A DNA stretch of 24,538 nt from JBFWQM01 sp050249455 (GTDB lineage: Bacteria > Pseudomonadota > Alphaproteobacteria > MPNO01 > VGEU01): contig JBFWQM010000061.1 of assembly GCA_050249455.1 (NCBI GenBank), positions 1 to 24,538 on the forward strand, read 5' to 3'. Position numbers and translations under genes: made by a program. The notes below the pieces were generated by a model. The model was not told the origin of the DNA. It searched no databases and saw only the letters and a program-made list of their open reading frames with translations. This document shows positions 1 through 6,544 of the stretch, piece after piece (position 1 is the stretch's first letter; each line of letters begins with the position of its first letter).

Positions 1-522
1 GACGGCCGCGTCGCCGCGATCGAGCAGGAATGGCTGTTCGACGACTTCTACTCGGCGTTCGTGCTCGACTCGCTGCGCAAGTCGAAGGAGGACAGGGCGG
101 CGGGGATCCAGGGGATCGCGCGCGAGAACCTGGAGAACCTCAAGCCCTACGGATACTTCACCGTGGTGCGGGCAGGCGGCGTCCCGGTGCCGGCGGGGAC
201 GGTCATCGAGTTCGCCAGCGAGGTGCGCCAGAAGCGGCTGTGGCTGCGCTTCGTGATGCCGTTGGCCGCGCCGATCGACCCGGTCGCGCAGGCGATGACC
301 TATTCGGTGTTCGACCCGACCTATTTCATCGAGATGGTGCACGCCGAGCGCGGCGGCGTGCGGTTCGCCGGCGCCGGGGCCGACCGCTGCAGCGCCCGCA
401 TCGACCAGCCGCGGCCGACGCCGGAGCAGATCGCCGGCGCCGCGGCGCTGGACCGCGGCGCGCGGGCCGACGACTCGCTCGGCCAGGTGTTCGCCGAGAC
501 CGTGGTGGTCACCTGCCGGTGA
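1..522 (+). CDS. DUF1007 family protein (3' part, 5' end outside window)
   Basis: The reading frame is open from base 1 and ends with TGA at 520-522, so the N-terminus, where a signal peptide would be expected, lies outside the window. The visible part begins DGRVAAIEQEW and continues through FDDFYSAFVLDSL, LKPYGYFTVVRAGG and FDPTYFIEMVH, the pattern I associate with DUF1007 proteins. These are putative periplasmic proteins of unknown function that are usually encoded next to Ni/Co permeases. The stop overlaps the GTG start of the permease gene (GTGA, 519-522), so the two are translationally coupled and probably work together in metal handling. An internal GTG at 61 could look like a start, but the homologous sequence extends upstream to the window edge. 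The family call is fairly secure; the molecular role is unknown. Confidence 0.8.
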   Translation, partial: DGRVAAIEQEWLFDDFYSAFVLDSLRKSKEDRAAGIQGIARENLENLKPYGYFTVVRAGGVPVPAGTVIEFASEVRQKRLWLRFVMPLAAPIDPVAQAMTYSVFDPTYFIEMVHAERGGVRFAGAGADRCSARIDQPRPTPEQIAGAAALDRGARADDSLGQVFAETVVVTCR

Positions 523-1487
523 CGCCGGGCCTGCGCCGCGCCGTTCTGGCGCTCGCCGGTCTCGCGATCGTGGCGGCGGCGCTGTGGCTTGCCGCCGGCG
601 GGTTCGCCGACGTCGCGACTTCGATCCAGCTTGTCCAGCGCGACCTGCACCGCCGCCTCGCCGCCGCGATGCGCGCCATGGATGCGCAAGGCGCCGCCGC
701 CGGCTGGACCCTGATCGGCCTCAGCCTCCTGTATGGCGTCTTCCACGCGGCGGGGCCCGGCCACGGCAAGGCCGTCATCGCCACCTACCTGGCGACCCAG
801 GAGAGCCGGCTGAAGCGGGGGCTCGCGCTGTCGCTGCTGGCCGCGCTGGCGCAGGGCGTGACCGCCGTCGCGATGGTCGAATCCGCGGTCGGCCTGCTCG
901 GGCTGACGATGCGCGAGGCGCAGGGCCTCGAGGGCGGGCTCGAGGCGGTGAGCTTCGGGCTGATCGCGGTCCTCGGCATCGTCCTCGCGGCGGTCAACGG
1001 CCGGCGGCTCCTGGGGCTGCACGCCGGCGACGGCCATCGGCACGACCACTCCCATCATCAAGGGCACGGCCATGACCATCACGCCGGCCACGCCTGCGGC
1101 CATGCCCACGGGCCGAGCGCGCGCGATCTGGATGCGGCGGCAGGCTGGCGCGGCATGGCGGCGGTGGCGCTGTCGATCGGCATCCGCCCGTGCAGCGGCG
1201 CCATCCTGGTCCTGCTGCTGGCCCTCGCGCTCGACCTCCGCTGGGCGGGGATCGCCGCGGTGTTCGCGATGTCGCTGGGGACCGCGGCGACGACGGCGGC
1301 GCTGGCCGCGCTGGCGGTCTATGCCCGCAACGCCGCGCTGCGGCTGGCCGCGCGGCCCGAGCGCGACGGCAGGCGCCTGGCAGCTGCGATCAACGCGGTC
1401 GGGCTCGCGGGCGGCGTCGTGCTGGCGATGCTGGGCGGCCTGCTGATGCAAGGGGCGCTGACGGCGGCGCCGCACCCGCTGTTCTGA
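519..1487 (+). CDS. Nickel/cobalt transporter (NiCoT/RcnA-like permease) with His-rich loop
   Basis: A 322-residue inner-membrane protein. It has an N-terminal hydrophobic segment (about residues 8-28) and several further membrane segments. The two metal-transport signatures of the RcnA-type family are HAAGPGHGKA (76-85) and GIRPCSGA (221-228). Between them lies a cytoplasmic-type loop with 12 histidines within residues 173-197. In this family such loops bind Ni(II), Co(II) or Zn(II) and the protein usually exports Ni/Co, but direction and metal cannot be read from sequence. The GTG start at 519 is chosen because it overlaps the upstream DUF1007 stop and gives a sensible membrane N-terminus. 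The same frame stays open back to base 30 only because of high GC. The gene ends 84 bp before the convergent ABC permease gene, with a hairpin between them. Confidence 0.85.
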   Translation: MTPGLRRAVLALAGLAIVAAALWLAAGGFADVATSIQLVQRDLHRRLAAAMRAMDAQGAAAGWTLIGLSLLYGVFHAAGPGHGKAVIATYLATQESRLKRGLALSLLAALAQGVTAVAMVESAVGLLGLTMREAQGLEGGLEAVSFGLIAVLGIVLAAVNGRRLLGLHAGDGHRHDHSHHQGHGHDHHAGHACGHAHGPSARDLDAAAGWRGMAAVALSIGIRPCSGAILVLLLALALDLRWAGIAAVFAMSLGTAATTAALAALAVYARNAALRLAARPERDGRRLAAAINAVGLAGGVVLAMLGGLLMQGALTAAPHPLF

Positions 1488-1518
1488 TCGACGCGGTCGC
1501 GCCACGCCCGGCCAACGG

Positions 1519-1545
1519 AAAAGGGCGGGTCATGGACCCGCCCTT
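1519..1545 (-). terminator. Rho-independent terminator of the ABC transporter operon
   Basis: A perfect 11-bp stem (1521-1531 pairing with 1535-1545) has a 3-nt loop. On the minus strand it is followed by a T-run (A-run 1519-1522 on plus). It lies 26 bp past the ABC permease stop, so it should end that minus-strand transcript. The same hairpin could weakly stop the convergent nickel-permease transcript, but no T-run follows it on plus. Confidence 0.75.
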
Positions 1546-1571
1546 CGCCGTCGATATCGTGCCCGCCGGGC

Positions 1572-2432
1572 TCAGGAGCCGGCGCGCACCGCGTGGTCGC
1601 TGCGGCGCGAGACGTGCCACGGCAGCATCAACCGCTCGGCGAGGTCGATCAGGAAGAACAGGATGGTGCCGAGCAGGCCGAGCAGCACCAGCCCGGTGAA
1701 CATCCGCGTGGTGTCGAACATGCCCTGCGCGCTTTGTATGACGTATCCCAGCCCGCGGTCCGCCGCGACGAACTCGCCCACGATGGCGCCCACCAGCGCC
1801 AGGCCGATGGCGACCTTCATGCCGGCGAACAGGCTGGGCAGCGCGTTGGGGAAGCGGATCTTGAGCAGGGTCTGCAACGGCGAGGCGTTGCAGGTCTTGG
1901 CGAGGTCGAGCATGTCCGGGTCGACCGAGCGCAGCCCCAGGACCATGTCGATGACGATGGCGAAGATCGCGATCACCAGCGCGATGGCGACCTTCGGGCT
2001 CATGCCGGTGCCCATCCAGATGATGAACAGCGGCGCCAGCGCGACCTTGGGCAGGCTGTTGAACGCCACCAGCAGGGTGTAGAGCGTGCGCTCAAGGAAC
2101 GGCGAATAGACGATGGCCACCGCGATCGCGACGCCGAACACCACCGCAAGCCCGAAGCCGAGAAGCGTCGCGAACAGCGTGTAGCTGGTGTGAACGAAGA
2201 TCCAGTCGGTCGACTTCGCCATGTCGGCGAACACCAGCGACGGCGCCGGCAGCAGCACCGTCGGCAGCGAGAAGATCTGGCATACCGCTTCCCAGACAAC
2301 CACCGTTCCGAGGAGAACCGTGATGATGGTGCGCAGGCGCGCCGTGCGCGCCCACAGGCTGACCCGCGGCGGCGGTGCGTCGGCGGTCGCGCTGGCCGCC
2401 TGATCGGTGATCGCTTCGGCGCGCGTGGCCAT
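1572..2432 (-). CDS. ABC transporter permease (SsuC/TauC-like)
   Basis: A 286-residue protein with about six membrane segments of the BPD_transp_1 type. The segment beginning GLRSVDPDMLDLAKTC and running through FPNALPSLFAGM is the cytoplasmic EAA-like loop that docks on the ATPase. Overall it resembles permeases of the nitrate/sulfonate/taurine group (SsuC, TauC, NrtB), which import small organic anions or heterocycles. The ATG lies 3 bp after the ATPase stop with GGAG about 9 nt upstream, so it is the second gene of a two-gene operon. No periplasmic binding protein is encoded next to it. The substrate cannot be told from the permease; context (diiron oxidase and Pht5-like protein across the divergent promoter) points to an aromatic or heterocyclic compound, which is inference. 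Confidence 0.9.
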   Translation of the reverse strand: MATRAEAITDQAASATADAPPPRVSLWARTARLRTIITVLLGTVVVWEAVCQIFSLPTVLLPAPSLVFADMAKSTDWIFVHTSYTLFATLLGFGLAVVFGVAIAVAIVYSPFLERTLYTLLVAFNSLPKVALAPLFIIWMGTGMSPKVAIALVIAIFAIVIDMVLGLRSVDPDMLDLAKTCNASPLQTLLKIRFPNALPSLFAGMKVAIGLALVGAIVGEFVAADRGLGYVIQSAQGMFDTTRMFTGLVLLGLLGTILFFLIDLAERLMLPWHVSRRSDHAVRAGS

Positions 2433-2435
2433 CGC

Positions 2436-3257
2436 TCAGTTCTCCTTCTTCATGATGCCGAGGCGCTCGAAGGTCGAGCGGATCTCCGCCGAGTAGGCGC
2501 CGAAGGCCGGCGTCTCGCGCACCGAGAGGCGGCGCGGTCGCGGCAGGTCGATGGTGATGACTTCCTCGATCCGACCCGGATGATGCGACATGACGATGAC
2601 CCGGTCGCCCAGGAAGACGGACTCGGAAATGCTGTGCGTGATGAACAGCACCGTTTTCTTGGTCTCCAGCCAGATGCGCTGCAGCTCGACGTTCAGCTCG
2701 TCGCGGGTCAGCGCGTCGAGGGCGCCGAACGGCTCGTCCATCAGCAGGAGCTGCGGATCGGTCAGCAGCGCGCGGCAGATGGAGACGCGCTGGCGCTGGC
2801 CGCCGGAGAGCTCCCACGGATAGCGCTTCTCGTAGCCCTTCAGCCCGAACAGCGCCAGCAGCGCGGAGCCGCGGTCGTACCACTCCTTGCCCTTCATGCG
2901 GCGGAATTCGACCGGCAGCAGGATGTTGTCGATGACGCTGCGCCAGTCGAGCAGGACGTCGCGCTGGAAAACCATGCCGAGGTTGGGCGGCGTGCCCTCG
3001 ACCCTGCGGCCCTCGACCTCGATCGAGCCGGCGCTGATGTCGGCAAGGCCGGCGACGCACTTGAGAAGGGTGCTCTTGCCGCAGCCGGAGGGGCCGACGA
3101 TCGACAGGAACTCGCCCGGGCGGATGTCGAGGTCGATGCCGGCCAGCGCCTTCACGGCGCCGCGGCGCGAGTTGTAGACCTTGTCGACTCCGCGGATCTT
3201 GACGTAGGGCCGGTCGGCGATCGTCGCCGTGTGCGAGGTCTCGATCACAGTGCTCAT
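2436..3257 (-). CDS. ABC transporter ATP-binding protein (SsuB/TauB-like)
   Basis: A 273-residue cytoplasmic ATPase with the full motif set: Walker A GPSGCGKST (55-63), Q-loop glutamine (Q98 in GMVFQ), signature LSGGQRQR (150-157), Walker B LLLMDEP (170-176) and switch histidine H208 (FITHS). The length and the DEPFGALD signature match the nitrate/sulfonate/taurine group. It powers import through the downstream permease. The gene is the first of the operon and is read divergently from the LysR gene, 136 bp away, which makes LysR control likely. Upstream of the ATG the Shine-Dalgarno is poor (GGATCGG). Confidence 0.92.
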   Translation of the reverse strand: MSTVIETSHTATIADRPYVKIRGVDKVYNSRRGAVKALAGIDLDIRPGEFLSIVGPSGCGKSTLLKCVAGLADISAGSIEVEGRRVEGTPPNLGMVFQRDVLLDWRSVIDNILLPVEFRRMKGKEWYDRGSALLALFGLKGYEKRYPWELSGGQRQRVSICRALLTDPQLLLMDEPFGALDALTRDELNVELQRIWLETKKTVLFITHSISESVFLGDRVIVMSHHPGRIEEVITIDLPRPRRLSVRETPAFGAYSAEIRSTFERLGIMKKEN

Positions 3258-3393
3258 CCGATCCGGTCCGGTTACTGCATTGCAAACAAAATCGCGACAG
3301 TCATGTTGCAGTGCGAAGATGTTAGCGAACTAGCAATGATACCACAAGCGGGGAAGCGTTCGCCCGCCTGCGGGACAGCGCTATAAACGCGGC
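3258..3393. promoter_or_regulatory. Divergent control region between the ABC operon and lysR
   Basis: This 136-bp region is distinctly more AT-rich than its flanks. It holds a spaced dyad, ACTGCA (3274-3279) and TGCAGT (3307-3312), which could belong to a LysR operator. A TATAAA at 3382-3387 lies only 6 bp before the lysR ATG and would place the transcription start at or next to the start codon. No strong -35 box is evident for either direction. LysR regulators typically bind such divergent regions and control both sides; that is family knowledge, and the exact sites here are a guess. Confidence 0.5.
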
Positions 3394-4323
3394 ATGGACG
3401 TCAGACAACTCCGCTATTTCGTCCGCGTCGTGGAAGCGAAAAGTTTCACCCGCGCTGCCGACGAAATACGCATTGCCCAGCCGGCACTTGGCGCCCAGGT
3501 GCGCCGGCTGGAACAGGAGCTGGGCGCGGCCCTGCTGGTGCGTCATTCGCGCGGCGTCGAGCCGACCGAGGCGGGGGTCGCGTTGCTGAAGCACGCCTAC
3601 GCGGTGCTGCGGCAGATCGACCAGGCGACGACGGAAGTCGCCGACCTGTCCGGTCCGCCGCGCGGCCGGCTGTCGCTCGGCATCACCCCCACGGTCAGCG
3701 GCCTGCTCGGCGCACGGCTGGTGCAGCTCTGCGCCGAACGCCATCCGGGGATCGCGCTCAACATCGTCGAGGGGCTGAGCGAGCAGGTGATGCTGTGGCT
3801 CGCCGCCGACCGGGTCGACCTCGGGTTCACCTACAATCCGCAGGCGGCGCGCGGGATCGCCTGCGTGGAGCTTCTCACGGAAGAGCTGTTCTTCGTCGGC
3901 GCCCCGGCGCAGATGGCGGGGCTTCCGGCCACGGTGCGCTTCGCGCGGCTGGCCGACCGGCCGCTGATCCTGCCCAGCCGGCCACACGGGCTGCGCCTGC
4001 GCATCGATGCGGCGGCCGCGCAGCACGGCGTGACGCTCGACATCCGGTTCGAGATCGATTCCGTCGCCACCCTGCGCGAGCTGGTCGAGGCCGGCGTCGG
4101 CTGCACGGTGCTGCCCTACGGCTCCGTGCAATCGGGGGTCCGCGACGGTACGCTGACCCTGCGGCGGATCGCGCGGCCCCGGCCGTCGCGCGCGCTCTAT
4201 CTGGGGCGCGCCGCGAACCTGGTGGAATCGCGCGCCTCGCGCGCCGTCGATGCGCTGATCCGCGAAGTCGCGGCCGAGCGGATCGCCGACCGCATGGGCT
4301 ATTGGCGGGCGCGCCCGCCATAG
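3394..4323 (+). CDS. LysR family transcriptional regulator
   Basis: A 309-residue regulator starting MDVRQLRYFV, the classical LysR start. The winged helix-turn-helix covers residues 1-60 (SFTRAADEIRIAQPALGAQVRRLEQ region, then L-V-R-H-S-R-G-V-E-P-T-E-A-G). Residues about 90-300 are the periplasmic-binding-protein-like effector domain. It is divergent from the ABC importer genes and upstream of the HDO oxidase and Pht5-like genes on its own strand, so it is the probable local regulator responding to the imported compound or a product. There is no Shine-Dalgarno directly before the ATG; a TATAAA 6 bp upstream suggests a leaderless mRNA. The effector is unknown. Confidence 0.93.
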   Translation: MDVRQLRYFVRVVEAKSFTRAADEIRIAQPALGAQVRRLEQELGAALLVRHSRGVEPTEAGVALLKHAYAVLRQIDQATTEVADLSGPPRGRLSLGITPTVSGLLGARLVQLCAERHPGIALNIVEGLSEQVMLWLAADRVDLGFTYNPQAARGIACVELLTEELFFVGAPAQMAGLPATVRFARLADRPLILPSRPHGLRLRIDAAAAQHGVTLDIRFEIDSVATLRELVEAGVGCTVLPYGSVQSGVRDGTLTLRRIARPRPSRALYLGRAANLVESRASRAVDALIREVAAERIADRMGYWRARPP

Positions 4324-4356
4324 CGATCCGTTATGGGAGGGATCGCAATTAAATGT
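4323..4356 (+). terminator. Weak terminator-like hairpin after lysR
   Basis: GCGATCC (4323-4329) pairs with GGATCGC (4340-4346) around a 10-nt loop, followed by AATTAAATG. It begins inside the lysR stop codon. The tail is AT-rich rather than a T-run, so it may only attenuate transcription into the next gene. Confidence 0.35.
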
Positions 4357-4357
4357 T

Positions 4358-4389
4358 GGCGCTCTGGCGCGCGAACCGATAAGAGCGCC
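4358..4389 (+). promoter_or_regulatory. Inverted repeat upstream of the HDO oxidase gene
   Basis: GGCGCTCT (4358-4365) and AGAGCGCC (4382-4389) form an exact 8-bp inverted repeat separated by 16 bp, ending about 20 bp before the Shine-Dalgarno GAGGAGG of the next gene. It could be an operator or a 5'-UTR stem-loop. No T-run follows, so it is not a standard terminator. Confidence 0.4.
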
Positions 4390-4420
4390 GAAACCCAGCA
4401 GCAACCGAGGAGGCGCCATC

Positions 4421-5140
4421 ATGGCAGGTCGCGACGTCATCGAACGGATGGACGAGGTGGTGGATGCCTTCGTCCGCCGCACCAAGCTGCTGCAGGAGCC
4501 GATGACGGTCGGCCGCGCGAAGACCTTCGTGCGCCAGCACCGGCTGAACACCCGGCAGCGCAACTCGGTCCTCAAGCTCCGGGTGGCGACCAACTGCCCG
4601 ATCTGGGACGTCAAGCTGCGGATCATCGAGGCGTGCGCCGAGGAGATCATCGCCGACGACAAGCACGGCGGCGGCAAGGCGCACTGGCAGATTTTGGAGG
4701 AGCTCGGCGGCCACATCGGCATGGACATCGAGGGCGACATCCGCAAGGCCGAGCCGCTGCCCTCCACCCGCCTGTCGTGGCTGGCGTGGGAGGCGCTGAT
4801 GTCCAACCGCCACTGGCTCGAGGGCCTGGTCGCCAACACCTGCGCCGAGCGCGCCAACGTGCCCGGCTACGGCGAGGGCGACCTCAAGAAGAAGGGCTGG
4901 TTCGGCGTCGAGCGCGACCGCTGGGGCAAGCTGTTCAAGCTGAACGACCAGCAACTCGACTTCTTCGAGCTGCACACCGAGGCCGACATCGAGCACTCCA
5001 ACCTCGGCTGGCAGTCGGTCGCCAAGTATGCCAAGGAGTACGGCATGGAAGACGCCGTCGTGGAGGCGTGCCGGATCAATCTGGAGGTGTGGGAGAACTA
5101 CCTCAACGGCATCGCTATCGCCGGCGACAAGGTCAACTAG
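4421..5140 (+). CDS. Iron-containing redox enzyme, heme-oxygenase-like diiron (HDO/PqqC-CADD fold) family
   Basis: A 239-residue, helix-rich cytoplasmic protein without signal peptide. The strongest clue is HTEADIEH (185-192), which fits the HxxxDxxH metal motif (H174/D178/H181 in CADD). AERANVP places a glutamate (E143) where the family's bridging glutamate is expected, and H88 within the KAHWQ segment matches the first histidine ligand. The usual ExxxxxxH glutamate seems replaced by D79 or D80, so the first ligand is uncertain. HDO enzymes use Fe and O2 for oxidative C-C or C-N cleavage, and others of this fold (PqqC, TenA) act on heterocycles. A strong Shine-Dalgarno GAGGAGG precedes the ATG. 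The gene sits between lysR and the Pht5-like gene and probably acts in the same pathway. The substrate is unknown. Confidence 0.75.
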   Translation: MAGRDVIERMDEVVDAFVRRTKLLQEPMTVGRAKTFVRQHRLNTRQRNSVLKLRVATNCPIWDVKLRIIEACAEEIIADDKHGGGKAHWQILEELGGHIGMDIEGDIRKAEPLPSTRLSWLAWEALMSNRHWLEGLVANTCAERANVPGYGEGDLKKKGWFGVERDRWGKLFKLNDQQLDFFELHTEADIEHSNLGWQSVAKYAKEYGMEDAVVEACRINLEVWENYLNGIAIAGDKVN

Positions 5141-5159
5141 GCCGCCGCCGCAGGCGGCC
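5140..5159 (+). other. Intercistronic hairpin between the HDO oxidase and Pht5-like genes
   Basis: GGCCGCC (5140-5146) and GGCGGCC (5153-5159) form a 7-bp stem with a 6-nt loop. It begins at the stop codon and ends directly before the GGGGGAGGG ribosome site of the next gene. It has no T-run, so it may set relative mRNA stability or expression within one transcript. Confidence 0.4.
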
Positions 5160-5174
5160 GGGGGAGGGAACGCG

Positions 5175-6164
5175 ATGAGCAGGCTGCCGATCACCTTCGC
5201 GTGCAGCGACTACGACCACATCCGCGACATGGTGAGCGGCGACGTTCCCATCGACGGCATCGACCTCAACTACCTGAAGCTGACCATCGAGGAGACGTTC
5301 TACCGCTTCACCCGCTTCCGCGAGTGGGACGTCTCCGAGATGTCGATGGGCAAGTACGTCTCGCTGGTGTCGCAGAACGACCCCACCGTGACGGCGATCC
5401 CGGTCTTTCCGTCGCGGGTATTCCGCCAGTCGTCGATCTTCCTGAAGAAAGGGAGCCCGATCCGCCGGCCGGAGGACCTGCGCAGCAAGAAGGTCGGCAT
5501 TCCCGAATGGGCGCAGACCGCCGCGATCTATACCCGCGGCTGGCTGGTCCACGACGTCGGCATCCCGCTCACCGAGATCGAATGGGTGCAGGCCGGCGTC
5601 AACCAGCCGGGCCGTGTGGAGAAGGTCGAGCTCAAGCTGCCGGCGGGGGTGCGCTACCGTCCGGCGCCGGACAAGTCGCTGACCGGCATGCTGCTGTCGG
5701 GCGAGGTGGATGCCATCGCCTCCGCCCATCCGCCGGAACCGTTCGAGCACGGCAGCCCCGACATCGTCCAGCTCTACCCCGACTACCGGACGGTGGAGGA
5801 GGCGTATTTCAAGAAGACCGGCATCTTCCCGATCATGCACGTCATCGCGTTGCGCAAGGACACCTACCTTGCCAACCGATGGATCGCGATGAACCTGTTC
5901 AAGGCGTTCGAGGAGGCCAAGCGGCGCAGCATGGTCCGGGCGCTGGAGTTCACCGCCACCCGCTTCCCGTTCGCCTGGTGCTTCGATGCCGCCGCCAAGG
6001 CCAGGGGGCTGTTCGGGGAAGATTTCTTTCCCTATGGCATCGAAAAGAACCGGACCACCCTGGAGGCCTACCTGCAATACGCCTGGGAGCAGGGCGTCTG
6101 CCACCGCAAGGTCGCGGTCGAGGAGCTCTTCGCCCCCGAGGTCCAGGGCGTCTTCAAGGTGTGA
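5175..6164 (+). CDS. 4,5-dihydroxyphthalate decarboxylase (Pht5)-family / PBP-fold protein
   Basis: A 329-residue protein with the hallmarks of the family annotated as 4,5-dihydroxyphthalate decarboxylase or substrate-binding-like protein: CSDYDHIRDM (10-19), a G-I-D-L-N-Y-L stretch (28-34), WDVSEMSMGKY (51-61), IPVFPSRVFRQSSIF (75-89) and the LRSKKVGIPEWAQTA region. The fold is that of type 2 periplasmic binding proteins, but there is no signal peptide, so it is predicted to be cytoplasmic. The ATG at 5175 follows GGGGGAGGG; upstream codons in the same frame belong to the previous gene's shadow. It lies 34 bp after the HDO oxidase gene, so one transcript is likely. It may decarboxylate an aromatic acid or may bind substrate; sequence does not decide. 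True phthalate activity should not be assumed. Confidence 0.8.
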   Translation: MSRLPITFACSDYDHIRDMVSGDVPIDGIDLNYLKLTIEETFYRFTRFREWDVSEMSMGKYVSLVSQNDPTVTAIPVFPSRVFRQSSIFLKKGSPIRRPEDLRSKKVGIPEWAQTAAIYTRGWLVHDVGIPLTEIEWVQAGVNQPGRVEKVELKLPAGVRYRPAPDKSLTGMLLSGEVDAIASAHPPEPFEHGSPDIVQLYPDYRTVEEAYFKKTGIFPIMHVIALRKDTYLANRWIAMNLFKAFEEAKRRSMVRALEFTATRFPFAWCFDAAAKARGLFGEDFFPYGIEKNRTTLEAYLQYAWEQGVCHRKVAVEELFAPEVQGVFKV

Positions 6165-6174
6165 ACCGGCCGGC

Positions 6175-6199
6175 GGGCGGCCGCGCCGGGCGGCCGCCC
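6175..6199 (+). terminator. GC-rich stem-loop after the Pht5-like gene
   Basis: GGGCGGCCG (6175-6183) pairs exactly with CGGCCGCCC (6191-6199) around a 7-nt loop, 10 bp after the stop codon. There is no T-run, so if it ends transcription it does so weakly or with Rho; it may instead protect the mRNA 3' end. Confidence 0.35.
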
Positions 6200-6337
6200 C
6201 GCGACGTTCGGCGCGCGACGCCGACCGCCTGCTTCCCGGCCCTCCCGTCGAGAACGACCGCGAAGACATCGGCCCGGGCGCGCGCACGGCGGGTGTCGGC
6301 GGCGTTGACACGCCTAGTGCGTGCCCGTGCCTGCGGA

Positions 6338-6358
6338 CGGAATTCGATGTCGGAATTC
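6338..6358 (+). promoter_or_regulatory. Candidate enhancer (UAS) for a sigma-54 activator
   Basis: CGGAATTC occurs twice as a direct repeat (6338-6345 and 6351-6358), and each copy contains the palindrome GAATTC. The pair is centred about 108 bp upstream of the start site predicted from the sigma-54 promoter, the usual distance for bacterial enhancer-binding proteins. The activator is unknown. Confidence 0.45.
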
Positions 6359-6396
6359 TTTACATATGCTGCCTAGCAGTTGTAGTTAACACCATC

Positions 6397-6409
6397 TAAG
6401 TGATTGAGA
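6397..6409 (+). promoter_or_regulatory. IHF-like site
   Basis: TAAGTGATTGAGA matches the reverse form of the IHF consensus (YAANNNNTTGATW) at all but one defined position and is followed by an A-rich tract. It lies between the candidate enhancer and the sigma-54 promoter, where IHF-induced bending is normally needed. IHF consensus is degenerate, so chance occurrence in AT-rich DNA is possible. Confidence 0.45.
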
Positions 6410-6427
6410 ATAAAATAAAAATATAAA

Positions 6428-6444
6428 CTGGCACACAGCTTGCA
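6428..6444 (+). promoter_or_regulatory. Sigma-54 (RpoN) promoter
   Basis: CTGGCACACAGCTTGCA matches the RpoN consensus YTGGCACGRNNNTTGCW at 13 of its 14 non-N positions if only the G-R pair is discounted loosely; strictly the two mismatches are at those G and R positions. The -24 GG is at 6430-6431 and the -12 GC at 6442-6443, with the required 10 bp between them. Transcription should start near 6455-6456, giving an 89-nt leader before the PEP-CTERM ATG. Confidence 0.85.
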
Positions 6445-6544
6445 TTCCTGAGCGGTGCAGGCCGCGTTGGTTTGGTCTGCTGGGTGTCGAGCCGGTCGCG
6501 TCAAGGGCCAGACGGCATCCGAGTTACCCCGTCAGGAGGTTGTC

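Larger units (their letters stand above)
6165..6544 (+). promoter_or_regulatory. Gene-free 380-bp control region upstream of the PEP-CTERM gene
   Basis: The first part is GC-rich and holds a 9-bp stem-loop. From about 6340 the sequence becomes strikingly AT-rich (A/T-tract around 6405-6427), then returns to GC-rich 5' UTR ending in the Shine-Dalgarno CAGGAGG (6533-6539) before ATG 6545. It contains the candidate enhancer repeat, IHF-like site and sigma-54 promoter listed separately. No ORF in it looks coding. Confidence 0.7.

Noticed and set aside
1030..1120. Short CAT/CAC-rich repeats that could suggest a repeat array
   Set aside because: They encode the histidine-rich loop of the permease; there are no regular spacers, so this is not a CRISPR or tandem repeat locus.
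1593..3386. A 597-codon open frame on plus across the ABC operon
   Set aside because: It is antisense to two clear ABC genes on minus, is Arg/Gln/Ala-rich without any motif, and has no ribosome site; it is a high-GC shadow.
6305..6333. TTGACA (6305-6310) as a sigma-70 -35 box for the PEP-CTERM gene
   Set aside because: No -10-like hexamer lies 16-18 bp downstream, and a much better sigma-54 promoter is present nearer the gene.
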